DNA of 64,000 nt from Oceanospirillaceae bacterium (GCA_015665455.1 JADFAD010000009.1:124001-188000); one strand, 5' to 3'. Positions 27,875-37,494 are shown, numbered from the stretch's first letter. Translations and numbers: made by a program. The notes: generated from the letters alone by a model not told the origin.

Positions 27875-28224
27875 CTGCCAACGCCATTTCGGATACATCA
27901 TCACCGCCAATCTTAGTGCGATCGAAGCAGGTAAAGAAAAGAGAATCACGATAATACCCAGCAAGCCCCTTAGTACGTCACTGCCCTGCTGGAAGCGCTC
28001 GTCTTTATCCTCTTCAAACGATTCGCGGCAATGATTTGGGCCATCCACGGGCAAAAACGCAAAATCGATCATTTTCCCAACCCCTGCCAATACCACCGAA
28101 TTGATTTCGGAGCTTTCAAAGCAAAGTAACCCCCCCGAGCTGAAACCGTCGCATCAGGATTACCACCAGCAATTGCGTTACCCAATTGATCTACAGCGAC
28201 CAAAACGGCATTCGGCCATGCCAT
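27863..28224 (-). pseudogene. Small membrane protein gene split by a -1 frame change (frameshifted, or recoded)
   Basis: Two overlapping frames together give one protein. The first (from ATG 28224, MAWPNAVLVAVDQLGNAIAG, then GNPDATVSARGGYF) ends IRWYWQGLGK and stops at 28069. The second continues MIDFAFLPVDGPNHCRESFE, with a C-terminal transmembrane segment (GLLGIIVILFSLPASIALRLAVMM). The combination N-P-D-x-T-x-S-A-R plus IDF-x-F-x-P-x-DG-x-x-HC is, as I recall, a small uncharacterised gammaproteobacterial membrane family, which implies that the halves belong together. The junction is a G GGA AAA heptamer immediately before the TGA, the X XXY YYZ form used in programmed -1 frameshifting; a one-base sequencing or mutational indel in the G/A runs is the simpler alternative. 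SD AAGGA lies well upstream of the ATG. Confidence 0.65.
28072..28078 (-). promoter_or_regulatory. Slippery heptamer G GGA AAA
   Basis: In the frame of the upstream half the codons are TTG GGA AAA TGA. Slipping back one base at GGA AAA re-pairs both tRNAs (GGG AAA) and continues ATG ATC GAT in the frame of the downstream half with no lost or added residue. I did not find a convincing downstream stem-loop or upstream SD-like stimulator. Confidence 0.35.
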
Positions 28225-28425
28225 TGCTTTGTTATTAGCGATTATTTTATCCTTCTGATCTTGACGGTGTAACAACACATTAGATAGTAGTTAAACCACA
28301 AACAAGTGAACATTTAATAATGAATTTGAATCATAATTAATTTGAATGACAGCCATTTGATTTTACGATGGTGCTTTACCTTAATATGGGGTTCAATGTC
28401 TTCAGCGAGAATAAGGAGAGAGACT

Positions 28426-29334
28426 GTGGAATTGAACCAACTAAAAGCGTTTATTACCGTTGCCGAAGAAGGTCATCTGACCAGAGCAGCAGACAGATTG
28501 TTCACCAGCCAGCCAGCAATAAGCGCCAAACTGAAAGCGCTTGAAGAAACATTAGGTATTTCCTTATTTACACGATCATCAAAAGGCATGACCTTAACAC
28601 CTGCGGGTGAGCGTCTGCTTGAGCAAGCTCGTTCGATCCTTGAAGCCTCCAATCAAATGTTAGCCGATGCGACGTCCATTCAAGGTGCCATTATTGGCCG
28701 ACTTTCGATTGGTATAAACTCCGACCTTTCCTTTCTGAAACTTCCCGAGCTATTAGCTGACTCAGCAAAGCACTACCCAGACCTTCAACTCTCATTTATC
28801 AACGGGATGTCCGGTGATAACTTAATTGATGTTCGTAAAGGTAAGCTAGATACGGGGTTTTTCTTTGGCCCATGCACAACCTTAGATGTTCATACTTTTC
28901 ATCTTGCTGACATTGAAACCTCGCTGCTAGCGCCAAAGAAGTGGGCAGATAAAGTAAGTTATGCATCGCTAGAAGACTTGGCTAATATGCCATGGATTTA
29001 CACCACCGATCGCTGCCCATTCTACAAACTGAAAGAAGCACTTTTTAAAGACTCAAATTTAGAACCCAGTAAAACGGTTTTTGTGGACAGTGAAGACGCC
29101 ATCCGTGAACTGGTAAAAGCAGAAGCAGGTATCGCCCTACTTCGGAAATCAGACGCAGAAAAGGCGGAGGCAGACGGCTGGGGAGTACAATGGAAAGGGA
29201 GAACACCTAAGATCTCACTCGGCGTTGCGGTTTCACCACAGAGACTTCAAGACCCTCTAATCAATGCTTGGATCAAAGAGCTCGATAAATTCTGGCCAAT
29301 GGAAAAAGAAACTGACGCATCGAATGTAGGTTAA
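28426..29334 (+). CDS. LysR-family transcriptional regulator
   Basis: A 302-residue DNA-binding regulator. The N-terminal winged helix-turn-helix is standard: LNQLKAFITVAEEGHLTRAADRLFTSQPAISAKLKALEE spans residues 3-41 (given in parts: QPAISAKLK is the recognition helix). The C-terminal periplasmic-binding-like domain (from about residue 90) binds an unknown ligand. The start is GTG at 28426 with AAGGAG eight bases upstream; longer upstream frames would add a non-conserved extension. Upstream is the split small membrane gene in the opposite direction, and the most likely autoregulated partner is not evident. The target is unknown. Confidence 0.9.
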   Translation: MELNQLKAFITVAEEGHLTRAADRLFTSQPAISAKLKALEETLGISLFTRSSKGMTLTPAGERLLEQARSILEASNQMLADATSIQGAIIGRLSIGINSDLSFLKLPELLADSAKHYPDLQLSFINGMSGDNLIDVRKGKLDTGFFFGPCTTLDVHTFHLADIETSLLAPKKWADKVSYASLEDLANMPWIYTTDRCPFYKLKEALFKDSNLEPSKTVFVDSEDAIRELVKAEAGIALLRKSDAEKAEADGWGVQWKGRTPKISLGVAVSPQRLQDPLINAWIKELDKFWPMEKETDASNVG

Positions 29335-29439
29335 CGACCCGCCTGCATTACTGTATTTTTATTATCAATCTTCTTTCCAGATCTGCACCGTTTCCCATAC
29401 AATCCAAGCCTATTAAATTAGGTGCCCGTCATTTTTGCT

Positions 29440-31893
29440 ATGCCAGACTTTGAGACACATCGCCAACACGGTTTTCTGTTAACTCGACATGCTCAGGATG
29501 TACGCCGAAGAAACAACCTAAGCATCTCGGGCTCAGTGGAACTCATTGCTCAAACGCAAACCGCTCTGTGGGGGTGGACGTCTAATGGCACCGTAAAACT
29601 TACGTTCGAAGATCAGAAACCTCTTTTCTTTGCGCATCAAAACCACCAAGACAAAGCCAGTCGCAGACTCAAGACGTTAGCGATCCGTCATGAATGCAAG
29701 CCACTGACACATCTCAGCTTTGAAAACAAACCCGTCACCGCGTTTTACTTTTCAACCATTGATGATCACTTCAAAGCGAAACAAGCCCTATCTCATATTG
29801 ACATTGAAACCTTTGAACATGATTTAAGGCTTCAAGATAAATTTCTGTTCGAAAGAAACATCCATGGGAGTTTTGAGTTCATTGGAAAGCCAACGGAAAG
29901 AATGGGTTACACTGAATACACTGACGTAAAAATCAAACCATCAACAATCAAGCCCGAGTTCAGTGTCATTTCTTTGGATATTGAGTGTTCTATGGAGGGT
30001 GAGCTCTACTCCATAGGGCTTTACGGACACGCCCCCTCTCCAAATAAAGACCTAACAGCTCAAACTCTTGCCCGAAAAGTCATCATGATCGGAGATGAAG
30101 AGCCGCTCAGTCAATCTGATTTGGACATCCTTTGGGTTCAAGACGAGTATCAATTATTGATGTGTTTGGAAGACCAGATCCAACAACTCAACCCCGACAT
30201 CATCATAGGCTGGAACGTCATTAACTTTGATTTTCAGCTACTGCACAAACGCGCTAAAAAACTAAATTTAACCCTCAGGTTGGGCCGAGGACTCACGGCC
30301 ATGAACTGGCGAGATTCACGAACAGAAACGAACCAAGGCTTTGTAACGCTCCCTGGTCGTGTGGTGATGGATGGCATCGATGCACTAAAATCAGCAACTT
30401 ATTACTTTGAAAGTTTCAGCTTAGAATATGTGGCGCAACACCTATTAAATCGAGGAAAAAAAACAGAGGATGTGGACAACCGAGTAGAGCACATCACCTA
30501 CGATTTTATTCATAACAAACAAAAGTTGGCAGCCTACAACTTAGAAGACTGTAAGTTAGTGTGGGATATTTTTGAACACACAGACATCATGGATTTCATG
30601 ATTCTACGAAGCCAACTGACCGGGTTGGAGCTGGATAAATTCGGCGGATCAGTCGCAGCATTCACCAACTTATATCTCCCCAAATTACATAGAGCGGGTT
30701 ACATTTCACCAAACTTGCCTCCTGATGGTGGACTGGCATCACCAGGCGGGTATGTAATGAACTCCCTCCCGGGCTTTTATAAGAACGTCCTTGTTTTGGA
30801 CTTTAAGAGTCTATACCCGTCTATTATTCGAACCTTCAAAATTGATCCAATGGGATTAGTAGAAGGCCTGAAACACCCAGAGGATGCGATTCCCGGTTTT
30901 AAGGGCGCCATGTTCTCCCGTAACCAACACTTTCTGCCGGACATCATTACTGAGCTTTGGGCGCAAAGAGACCAAGCAAAGAAAGATAAAGATGCACCTC
31001 GGTCGCAAGCCATCAAAATCATTATGAATTCATTTTACGGTGTGCTTGGTTCAGGGGGATGTCGATTTTACGATACGCGACTCGCAAGCTCGATCACAAT
31101 GCGAGGGCATCAGATCATGCAAAAGACCGCACTGCAGATCGAACAAGCCGGCTATCAGGTCATCTATGGCGATACAGACTCAACGTTTGTTCTTCTGGAT
31201 CCTGATGTGAGCAGTGAACAAGCTAATAACATTGGTAAAAAACTTGCTAACAACATCAATGTTTATTGGATCAGAGAACTTAAAGAGCAATACAACCTAG
31301 AATGTCACCTTGAGTTGGAATTTGAAACACACTATCACCGTTTCTTAATGCCGACCATCCGTGGCTCAGAAGCAGGCTCCAAAAAGCGTTATGCGGGTCT
31401 TACCAATGTGAACGGCGTCCCCAAAATGGTCTTTAAAGGCTTAGAAACGGTTCGTACCGATTGGACCGATCTTGCAAGGGAGTTTCAAAACGACTTATAC
31501 CGCATCGTATTTGATGACCAAGACCCAACCGACTTCATTAAGCAAACCGTGCAAGAAACGCTCAATGGTAGTAACGACCATAAGCTTACCTACCGTAAAC
31601 GATTAAGACGCCCACTACGTGAATACGTGAAAAACGTCCCCCCTCATGCACGCTCGGCCAAAATTGCAGACGAGAAGAATAAAGCGCTCGGCAAACCATT
31701 GCAGTATCAAAATAAAGGATGGATCAGTTACATCATTACATTAAATGGACCAGAACCGATCGAATATCAAGTAAGCGGTCTCGACTATCAACATTACCTA
31801 GAAAAACAGCTCAAACCCATCGCAGATGGAATTTTACCATTTATAGGAATGGACTTTGACCGCCTAACGGATAATCAAATGGACTTATTCTAA
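29440..31893 (+). CDS. polB: DNA polymerase II (family B)
   Basis: A proofreading family B polymerase used in replication restart and lesion tolerance. The 3'-5' exonuclease acidic motif is ISLDIECSMEGELYSIGL-like near residue 177 (DIE present), with IIGWNVINFDF as ExoII. Polymerase motif A is DFKSLYPSII near 453, motif B KIIMNSFYGVLG, and motif C YGDTDST near 573; KKRYAGL and the end PFIGMDF...MDLF also match E. coli PolB. At 817 residues it is somewhat longer than PolB (783). The GTG at 29422 is an alternative start; the ATG at 29440 fits the family N-terminus better, though the SD is weak. No LexA box was found upstream. Confidence 0.95.
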   Translation: MPDFETHRQHGFLLTRHAQDVRRRNNLSISGSVELIAQTQTALWGWTSNGTVKLTFEDQKPLFFAHQNHQDKASRRLKTLAIRHECKPLTHLSFENKPVTAFYFSTIDDHFKAKQALSHIDIETFEHDLRLQDKFLFERNIHGSFEFIGKPTERMGYTEYTDVKIKPSTIKPEFSVISLDIECSMEGELYSIGLYGHAPSPNKDLTAQTLARKVIMIGDEEPLSQSDLDILWVQDEYQLLMCLEDQIQQLNPDIIIGWNVINFDFQLLHKRAKKLNLTLRLGRGLTAMNWRDSRTETNQGFVTLPGRVVMDGIDALKSATYYFESFSLEYVAQHLLNRGKKTEDVDNRVEHITYDFIHNKQKLAAYNLEDCKLVWDIFEHTDIMDFMILRSQLTGLELDKFGGSVAAFTNLYLPKLHRAGYISPNLPPDGGLASPGGYVMNSLPGFYKNVLVLDFKSLYPSIIRTFKIDPMGLVEGLKHPEDAIPGFKGAMFSRNQHFLPDIITELWAQRDQAKKDKDAPRSQAIKIIMNSFYGVLGSGGCRFYDTRLASSITMRGHQIMQKTALQIEQAGYQVIYGDTDSTFVLLDPDVSSEQANNIGKKLANNINVYWIRELKEQYNLECHLELEFETHYHRFLMPTIRGSEAGSKKRYAGLTNVNGVPKMVFKGLETVRTDWTDLAREFQNDLYRIVFDDQDPTDFIKQTVQETLNGSNDHKLTYRKRLRRPLREYVKNVPPHARSAKIADEKNKALGKPLQYQNKGWISYIITLNGPEPIEYQVSGLDYQHYLEKQLKPIADGILPFIGMDFDRLTDNQMDLF

Positions 31894-31935
31894 CCACGGC
31901 AACCCAAATCAAATAAACCCAAACACCTCCCCCAT

Positions 31936-32790
31936 TTAAGATTTGGACATTCCGAGCGAGGTAAAAATCTCAACGAGCAGTTCTTCCGCGAAATAAGAAT
32001 TCCCTTCAATAACACGCATGAACTCTTGTTGGCTGGAATAACGAACCTCATTATATTGGTACCCGCCATTTTCATTGGTGACCACGCCTGCTGCGACCCC
32101 AGCACAAATAATATCAAGAGGAGCACTTAAACCGTGCTTTGAATGAATCACGAGTTCAGCCTGACTAACTTCATCTTGATCCGGAGAGGATACAGAAACA
32201 TTCAAACGAAACTCATCTTCATCAATCACTGACTTATTAACGACTAATTCCTTATCTGCAGGAAAAGATAAAATACTGGATCGGCCTGAATCGGTACTAG
32301 GGATTTGGCTACGGTTGATAAGCAAACAACCACATTCTGACTGCGTTAACGCCTTCCTGAATTGAGCTAACGCTTCACATACCCTGTCTTTATAGGCTGC
32401 ATAATCTGAATCGCTTTTTTCAGATTCATCCTTTTGAAACAATAGAAATGAAGTATCGATAACCACTAAAGAAAGACGCTTCGATTCGATAAGCTTATTG
32501 ACTGTCTTTAAGGATGCTTCCACTGGATCAGCGTCAATAACAGAGAGCTGTTCTAAATCGACACCCATAACTTCCGACCAAATCTCGTCCACCCCTTCTT
32601 TAGGCTGAACATAAGCACAAAGACCACCCAGCTTTTGTACCGATGCGATGGAAAGAAATGCGACTGTAGATTTACCCGAGTCGTAATCACCGAGAATCTC
32701 ATTGATGTGACCGCCAATAAAGCCTCTCGCGCCCAAGGCAATATCTAACGACACACAGCCAGAGCTATAACTTCTTTTATCTTTGAGCAT
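31936..32790 (-). CDS. Divergent, shortened RecA paralogue
   Basis: A 284-residue RecA-fold ATPase. SSGCVSLDIALGARGF at residues 9-24 copies RecA's STGSLSLDIALGAGG. Walker A is GDYDSGKST (34-42) and Walker B LSLVVID ends at Asp112. It lacks RecA's N-terminal polymerisation helix (starts about 35 residues short) and C-terminal domain. By my alignment the catalytic glutamate of RecA (E96) is Lys64 and the allosteric glutamine in FINQIR is replaced (LINRSQ). It therefore looks like a regulatory or scaffold RecA-like protein, in the broad class of ImuA/SulA2, but no imuB or dnaE2 is nearby. The start ATG has GGAG at seven bases. It converges tail to tail with polB. Confidence 0.75.
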   Translation of the reverse strand: MLKDKRSYSSGCVSLDIALGARGFIGGHINEILGDYDSGKSTVAFLSIASVQKLGGLCAYVQPKEGVDEIWSEVMGVDLEQLSVIDADPVEASLKTVNKLIESKRLSLVVIDTSFLLFQKDESEKSDSDYAAYKDRVCEALAQFRKALTQSECGCLLINRSQIPSTDSGRSSILSFPADKELVVNKSVIDEDEFRLNVSVSSPDQDEVSQAELVIHSKHGLSAPLDIICAGVAAGVVTNENGGYQYNEVRYSSQQEFMRVIEGNSYFAEELLVEIFTSLGMSKS

Positions 32791-32935
32791 TCATCAACTC
32801 CATAATCACTAGCTATACCTCTAGATAACGTCAGTCAATCATCTGAAGAAAACTCTAATGGCAACACTCACTTCAATACTAATAACAACACCAGCAACAG
32901 TTTTAAAGACCTAGGCACCATCATCTACATTATAG

Positions 32936-34807
32936 CTAAAACACGTGCTCCGTAGTGGTTTCCTCCCGCAACGTTTTCACCGGAATATGGAGACAAAACA
33001 CCGTTCCTTTTCCAACTTCCGAGCTGACTTTTATAGAGCCTCCATGTCGAGTTAAAATGTCGCTGGAAATACTGAGCCCAAGACCGGTTCCCTTCTCTTC
33101 TAGCTTGGTACTAAAAAAAGGTTCAAAGATACGAGACATAACTGCTTCCGTCATGCCTTTACCATTATCTTCGAAGTACACTAATATTTCTTCATCCACC
33201 AGCATTGTTCGGACAATGACCTTACCTTTTGCACTCATCGCTTGAGAAGCATTAATGAGCAAGTTAATAAAGACTTGATTTAATTTACTAGGAAAACAAA
33301 ACACGCTTGGTATCTCACCCAACTCAAGTTCAAGTTCACACTTATATTTCAATTCATTCCAAACAAGCCGTACTGTATTTTTAATTTCATCATTAATGTT
33401 CGCCATTTCCATTCGATCACTGTCAGGCCTAGCAAACTTTTTCATGCTATTAACAATGTCTTGAATTCGATTCATCCCCTCCAACGACTCATCAAACAAA
33501 GGCACAATATCAGACATGATGTACTCTATTTCACAGGCGTCTACCTGTTTAAGTAGAGGCTTAATCTCTTCCCAGTTCGGAACCTTATCATAATCATCTT
33601 GAGTTAATGCTTTTAGCACTAGACAAGGAATGATTGCTTGTTGAAGCTTTTGAAAATAGTCTGACAGAACCTCAATATTACTTTTCACAAACCCTGCAGG
33701 GTTGTTGATTTCATGGGCGACACCCGCAGACAAAAAGCCCAAACTGGCCATTTTTTCACTTTGCACTAATTGAGACTGGTTCTCTCTCAGCTGCTGATAG
33801 GCAAATTCAATGGCTTTAGTGCGTTTATGAATCTGACGGGACATGTTCGTCGAGTTTTTTGCAAGATCATTTAGCTCTTTGATATTACTAGGAATTTCTG
33901 AAAACTCCCTGATTTTTCCATCGGCCAACAAGTTCGTTTGATCTCTCAACGCTAAAATAGGCGCGACAAAATACTTTCTCCCCAAATAAAAGCTGATCAG
34001 AGCAAACAAGAGTAATGCAACGGTCAAGACCATCAGCACCAAACCAAGAATTTGCCGCTCATGCGCTAATTGAGAAGACACATCCGCAATGTATTCAATA
34101 TTCAACCCCAGTTCAGGCCATTTCGCGGTTCTAATCTCACCCGATAGATTGCGCCCGATAGAAGCAACAATTTGTTTGCCTTGTTTAATGTTGATCCGTT
34201 CATCTATCAACCGGCTTTTTAGCTCCAGATAATTACTGATCGCAATGAATGGAATTTCTGTAATCAATGCACCTTCCGTATTTTCTAGGTAAAGTACAGG
34301 AACGGAAATCCGCCAAAAAAATTGATTTGTCACTGAATCAAAATTAACACTGAAACCACTGGTCACCTGACTGGATAGCACACCTTTAACATCATTTGCG
34401 TTTGTGTAATCGAAAGAAGGTGAAAGAGTTCTCTGATATATAGATTCGCCCTGGAAGTCCACTAGAACCTGCTGAGGCTGGCCTCCAATTAAATATATCT
34501 GATTAAAGAAGTCGCTAATGATTTCTTTGTACTGAACGGGTTGCATTACTGCTTGTCGAATCACCGAGAAACGTGTTTGATCGACTAAAGCAGCTTCGTA
34601 ATTTCGGATAAAGCCTTCGAACTCAATTTTCAAACTTGCAATACGCTCATTGATGTATTGATCACGAAGCGTTTGATTACTTTGCTTTAATTGACCATAA
34701 ACAATGCTCAATAAAGCCACAGCAAGAATGACATAACTGATCAGCATGAAAATACTGAATGCATTAGCTATGCGAATACCCTCTGATTTTAATGCTCGAT
34801 CGGCCAT
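32936..34807 (-). CDS. Membrane sensor histidine kinase (EPS-flanking, left)
   Basis: A 623-residue kinase. Transmembrane helices at about 15-37 and 250-272 bracket a periplasmic sensor of roughly 210 residues of no family I recognise. A HAMP-like segment (PILALRDQTNLLADGKI) and coiled coil lead to the phosphoacceptor H in AGVAHEINNPAGFV, then an ATPase domain with NQVFINLLINASQAM, VYFEDNGKGM-type N and GTGLGLSIS. The Asn after the His (HEINNP) is typical of the HPK4 group. No receiver domain is fused. The ATG has AGGAG upstream. It lies 24 bases downstream of the solute-binding protein gene, so the two are cotranscribed. Confidence 0.92.
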   Translation of the reverse strand: MADRALKSEGIRIANAFSIFMLISYVILAVALLSIVYGQLKQSNQTLRDQYINERIASLKIEFEGFIRNYEAALVDQTRFSVIRQAVMQPVQYKEIISDFFNQIYLIGGQPQQVLVDFQGESIYQRTLSPSFDYTNANDVKGVLSSQVTSGFSVNFDSVTNQFFWRISVPVLYLENTEGALITEIPFIAISNYLELKSRLIDERINIKQGKQIVASIGRNLSGEIRTAKWPELGLNIEYIADVSSQLAHERQILGLVLMVLTVALLLFALISFYLGRKYFVAPILALRDQTNLLADGKIREFSEIPSNIKELNDLAKNSTNMSRQIHKRTKAIEFAYQQLRENQSQLVQSEKMASLGFLSAGVAHEINNPAGFVKSNIEVLSDYFQKLQQAIIPCLVLKALTQDDYDKVPNWEEIKPLLKQVDACEIEYIMSDIVPLFDESLEGMNRIQDIVNSMKKFARPDSDRMEMANINDEIKNTVRLVWNELKYKCELELELGEIPSVFCFPSKLNQVFINLLINASQAMSAKGKVIVRTMLVDEEILVYFEDNGKGMTEAVMSRIFEPFFSTKLEEKGTGLGLSISSDILTRHGGSIKVSSEVGKGTVFCLHIPVKTLREETTTEHVF

Positions 34808-34831
34808 AATATCTCCTGTGAGTAATAATGA

Positions 34832-36100
34832 TTACATCTCAGTATTTAAATGGATTACACCGTTCTTATCGTAGAATCCCATGGCATAGTGCTTAGGGCT
34901 TAACGCTTCATGAGCATTCGTATTATTATGATCGTAGGTCGAAAACGGCTTTTTATATTCACCGATGAGTCCTTTAACAGGATGAGGTAAATCCTCAAGC
35001 ATCCTCTTCAGATCCTTACGAATGTCTCGAATGGATTGCTCCGTATTCACCTGCTCTAACGTTGAGATCAATAACTTCGTTAAATCGTAGGCATGAATAA
35101 ACCCAGTGGGTGCATGAATGTCTTCTGCGGCGTGAATCTCATCTGGGAATAACTGGCGTGCCCTGTTTACAACCTCATGACCAATCCCATTGTCGGAGTT
35201 AGATAAAAACGAAAAATCCGTCTGAATAAATTCTAAATTCATCACTGAACGAGAATATCGGCTCAAAGACGAATAAAAAGAACCACCCGTTATCCCCCAG
35301 TGGCTACGAATAGGAATGCCCCTCGTTTTTTCAGAGCCCATAAGCGCTTCAATGATGATTTTCCCCTCTGGCGCGTTACCAACAAAGAAAACAACATCCG
35401 CGCCTGAGTTCTCAAGCGATTTAGCAATCAGTTTGGCTTCATGGACGCCTAAATTCCAATTAAACCAATGTTTACCAGCCGGAGACACACCCAACTCCTC
35501 CAACGTATTCATCATGGTTTTTAAGTTAGATTTGCCCCAACCCGTTTGCTCTAAGATAAGAAACGGTTTTTTGAACCCTTCTTTATTAACGGCTCTTTCA
35601 GAAATGAACGCACCGGCTCTTGAATCATCAATTGATAACCGGAACACCCAGTTTTCAGACGGTGTCGATCGAGTAATAGGGCCAGCGGCAGCCCAAGGAA
35701 CTAGCGTAAGCACCTCATTCGCGTTTATATAATCTTTATTGGCCAGTAACGGAGGGGAATGTAGACCACCAAACATCAATAAGCCTTGATCATCCGAAAG
35801 GAACTCTTCAATGTGCTTCTTACTTCTCGGCGTACTCCCACGGTGGTCTTTCCTTACGATTTCTAATGTCACATCACCAACCTTAAAATCTACTTCAGAG
35901 AGTGCAACACTGATTCCTTGCTCAATAGCATGCCCCGCGACTGCAGCGCCACCAGAGAGATCCGCATCTAAATAAATTTTTAGATGATTCGATCGATGTT
36001 GTTCGTTGTCCGGAAAGACATTTTCACCAACCACGTTGACTGAAAAAACAGCGCCAACCAAAAGAACAATACACCAATGTATGATTCCCTGTTTAACCAT
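34832..36100 (-). CDS. Periplasmic solute-binding protein, branched-chain amino acid (Peripla_BP_6) type
   Basis: A 422-residue exported protein with a signal peptide (hydrophobic residues about 7-25, cut near VVG-EN) and the type I periplasmic-binding fold seen in LivJ-like proteins: LKIYLDADLSGGAA, LLMFGGLHSPPLLA, NWVFRLSIDDSRAGAF and GADVVFFVGNAPEGKI are in register with that family. No permease or ATPase is encoded nearby, and the next gene is a sensor kinase, so a sensing role is likely. The ATG at 36100 follows AAGGAGG and is preferred over a codon five residues earlier. It is about 130 bases from the upstream response regulator. Confidence 0.85.
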   Translation of the reverse strand: MVKQGIIHWCIVLLVGAVFSVNVVGENVFPDNEQHRSNHLKIYLDADLSGGAAVAGHAIEQGISVALSEVDFKVGDVTLEIVRKDHRGSTPRSKKHIEEFLSDDQGLLMFGGLHSPPLLANKDYINANEVLTLVPWAAAGPITRSTPSENWVFRLSIDDSRAGAFISERAVNKEGFKKPFLILEQTGWGKSNLKTMMNTLEELGVSPAGKHWFNWNLGVHEAKLIAKSLENSGADVVFFVGNAPEGKIIIEALMGSEKTRGIPIRSHWGITGGSFYSSLSRYSRSVMNLEFIQTDFSFLSNSDNGIGHEVVNRARQLFPDEIHAAEDIHAPTGFIHAYDLTKLLISTLEQVNTEQSIRDIRKDLKRMLEDLPHPVKGLIGEYKKPFSTYDHNNTNAHEALSPKHYAMGFYDKNGVIHLNTEM

Positions 36101-36231
36101 ATTGCCTCCTTGCATATCAACATACTAAGATTAGCCAAGTTATTGAAAATCGTATGAGTTTCTTACCAATTTATTTTCAAATATAGGTGAACCTTCACTC
36201 TAAACAAACGTAAGAGTGAACTCACATTTGG

Positions 36232-37494
36232 TCAACAAATAAATAGCGTCACCACTTCATCGCAAGAAGTCTCAATGAATAGCAATCGATCAATCATTCT
36301 TTGAGTCAATACGGTGTCTACCGGCAAGAGAATTTGGCCTTTTGGCGTAATCAATGGTTGTGCTAATTTCATACCCGGCGTCAGTCCTCGGGGGCTCACA
36401 CTTCGAGTTGCACCGGAAATAACACCATCATCGCAGCGATCCATCATCAACAAAAAGTTGTCAACCAACTCAGGGTCGAATACCACTCCAGATTTCTCTT
36501 TTAATAACGTCCTTGCGCATCTAGGGGCTTCAGGCTTTTTATGAAATTGTCCTGAGATAAGTTTGTCATAATAGATAACAATCGAGTTAATTCGTGTTTC
36601 CAGTCTGTCTTGATCGGTATAGTTCGTTTGTTTGAGTTGTTGAATGGCGTTCACCACACCTTTTAATTGAGAATCAAGACCAATCAACGCTTTCCCGAGC
36701 TCAAAATGTTCCATCACTTGTTGTTGCTCTGCTTTTGAGTATTGATACTCACACTTTTTATTTAAGTCATCAGACAGCATTAACTTACCAATGGAATAAA
36801 ACCGCCCTATTAAATAACACTGGGTTTGCATACTTGTGGGTAAATTCAGGTACTTAGCAAACAAGCGTGCACTTTCAGCGACCCGTTTCGAATGTGACCA
36901 CTGCTCAGGTAAGCGCTGCTGCATCGATTGCATTAACATCAATAAAACACCACGACCGCGACTTGATATGCCTTCGGTCATATCCTTGTTGCCGTTCATA
37001 AGATCATGAGGTTCTTGAACTAAATCCGCTTGCAGCGTTTCAACTACAGGTTCTTTGGACGGTTTATCAGGCATGGTTTGTTTGGCATTTAATTCAGACA
37101 ACGCCGCTTTGACTTTGGAAACCAGTTGTTTGTTATTCCATGGCTTCTCAATAAATCCATGTACTCGCCCATCATTGATCGCCTTAATCATCAAGTCGTG
37201 GTCTGTGTAACCGGAAATCAGCATACGCACTGACTCAGGATAAAAATCATAGGCTCGATTCAAAACCTCAGCGCCATCAACATCGGGCATCCTCATGTCG
37301 GATAACACAAGGTCATAGTGATTCTTCTCAAGCATTTCAATGGCGGCCTTACCACCTAATGCCGTATGAAGAACAATAGGCTGGCCATGAAAAGTTCTCG
37401 ACAAGGATCTAAGAATGGCTGGTTCATCATCAACAACCAAAACAAGTTGTTTACGCTCACAGCCATAGTTAATTGCAGAACTTTGCGTATTCAT
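36232..37494 (-). CDS. Response regulator with degenerate HD-type output domain
   Basis: A 420-residue protein. The receiver domain (about 15-130) has the DD pair in VVDDEPAILR, the phosphoacceptor Asp in VLSDMRMPDVDGAE, and the conserved Lys in GFIEKPW. It is strikingly like the receiver of the sigma-54 regulator at 40946 (shared AINDGR and KPW blocks). The remainder resembles the RpfG/HD-GYP fold, beginning HSKRVAESARLFAKYLNL, but the HD metal pair is lost (IGRFYSIGKL where LLHDIGK is expected), so cyclic di-GMP hydrolysis is not expected. The ATG overlaps the flippase stop (ATGA) and has AAGGAGG upstream, so it is the last gene of the EPS left operon. Confidence 0.85.
   Translation of the reverse strand: MNTQSSAINYGCERKQLVLVVDDEPAILRSLSRTFHGQPIVLHTALGGKAAIEMLEKNHYDLVLSDMRMPDVDGAEVLNRAYDFYPESVRMLISGYTDHDLMIKAINDGRVHGFIEKPWNNKQLVSKVKAALSELNAKQTMPDKPSKEPVVETLQADLVQEPHDLMNGNKDMTEGISSRGRGVLLMLMQSMQQRLPEQWSHSKRVAESARLFAKYLNLPTSMQTQCYLIGRFYSIGKLMLSDDLNKKCEYQYSKAEQQQVMEHFELGKALIGLDSQLKGVVNAIQQLKQTNYTDQDRLETRINSIVIYYDKLISGQFHKKPEAPRCARTLLKEKSGVVFDPELVDNFLLMMDRCDDGVISGATRSVSPRGLTPGMKLAQPLITPKGQILLPVDTVLTQRMIDRLLFIETSCDEVVTLFIC

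Noticed and set aside
29335-29440. Possible LexA (SOS) box upstream of polB or of the RecA paralogue
   Set aside because: CTGTATTTTTAT near 29350 has only the left half-site; CTGT-N8-ACAG is not present there or in 32791-32935.
36232-37494. Active HD-GYP cyclic di-GMP phosphodiesterase
   Set aside because: The HD metal pair and the GYP motif are not present; only the fold outline remains.
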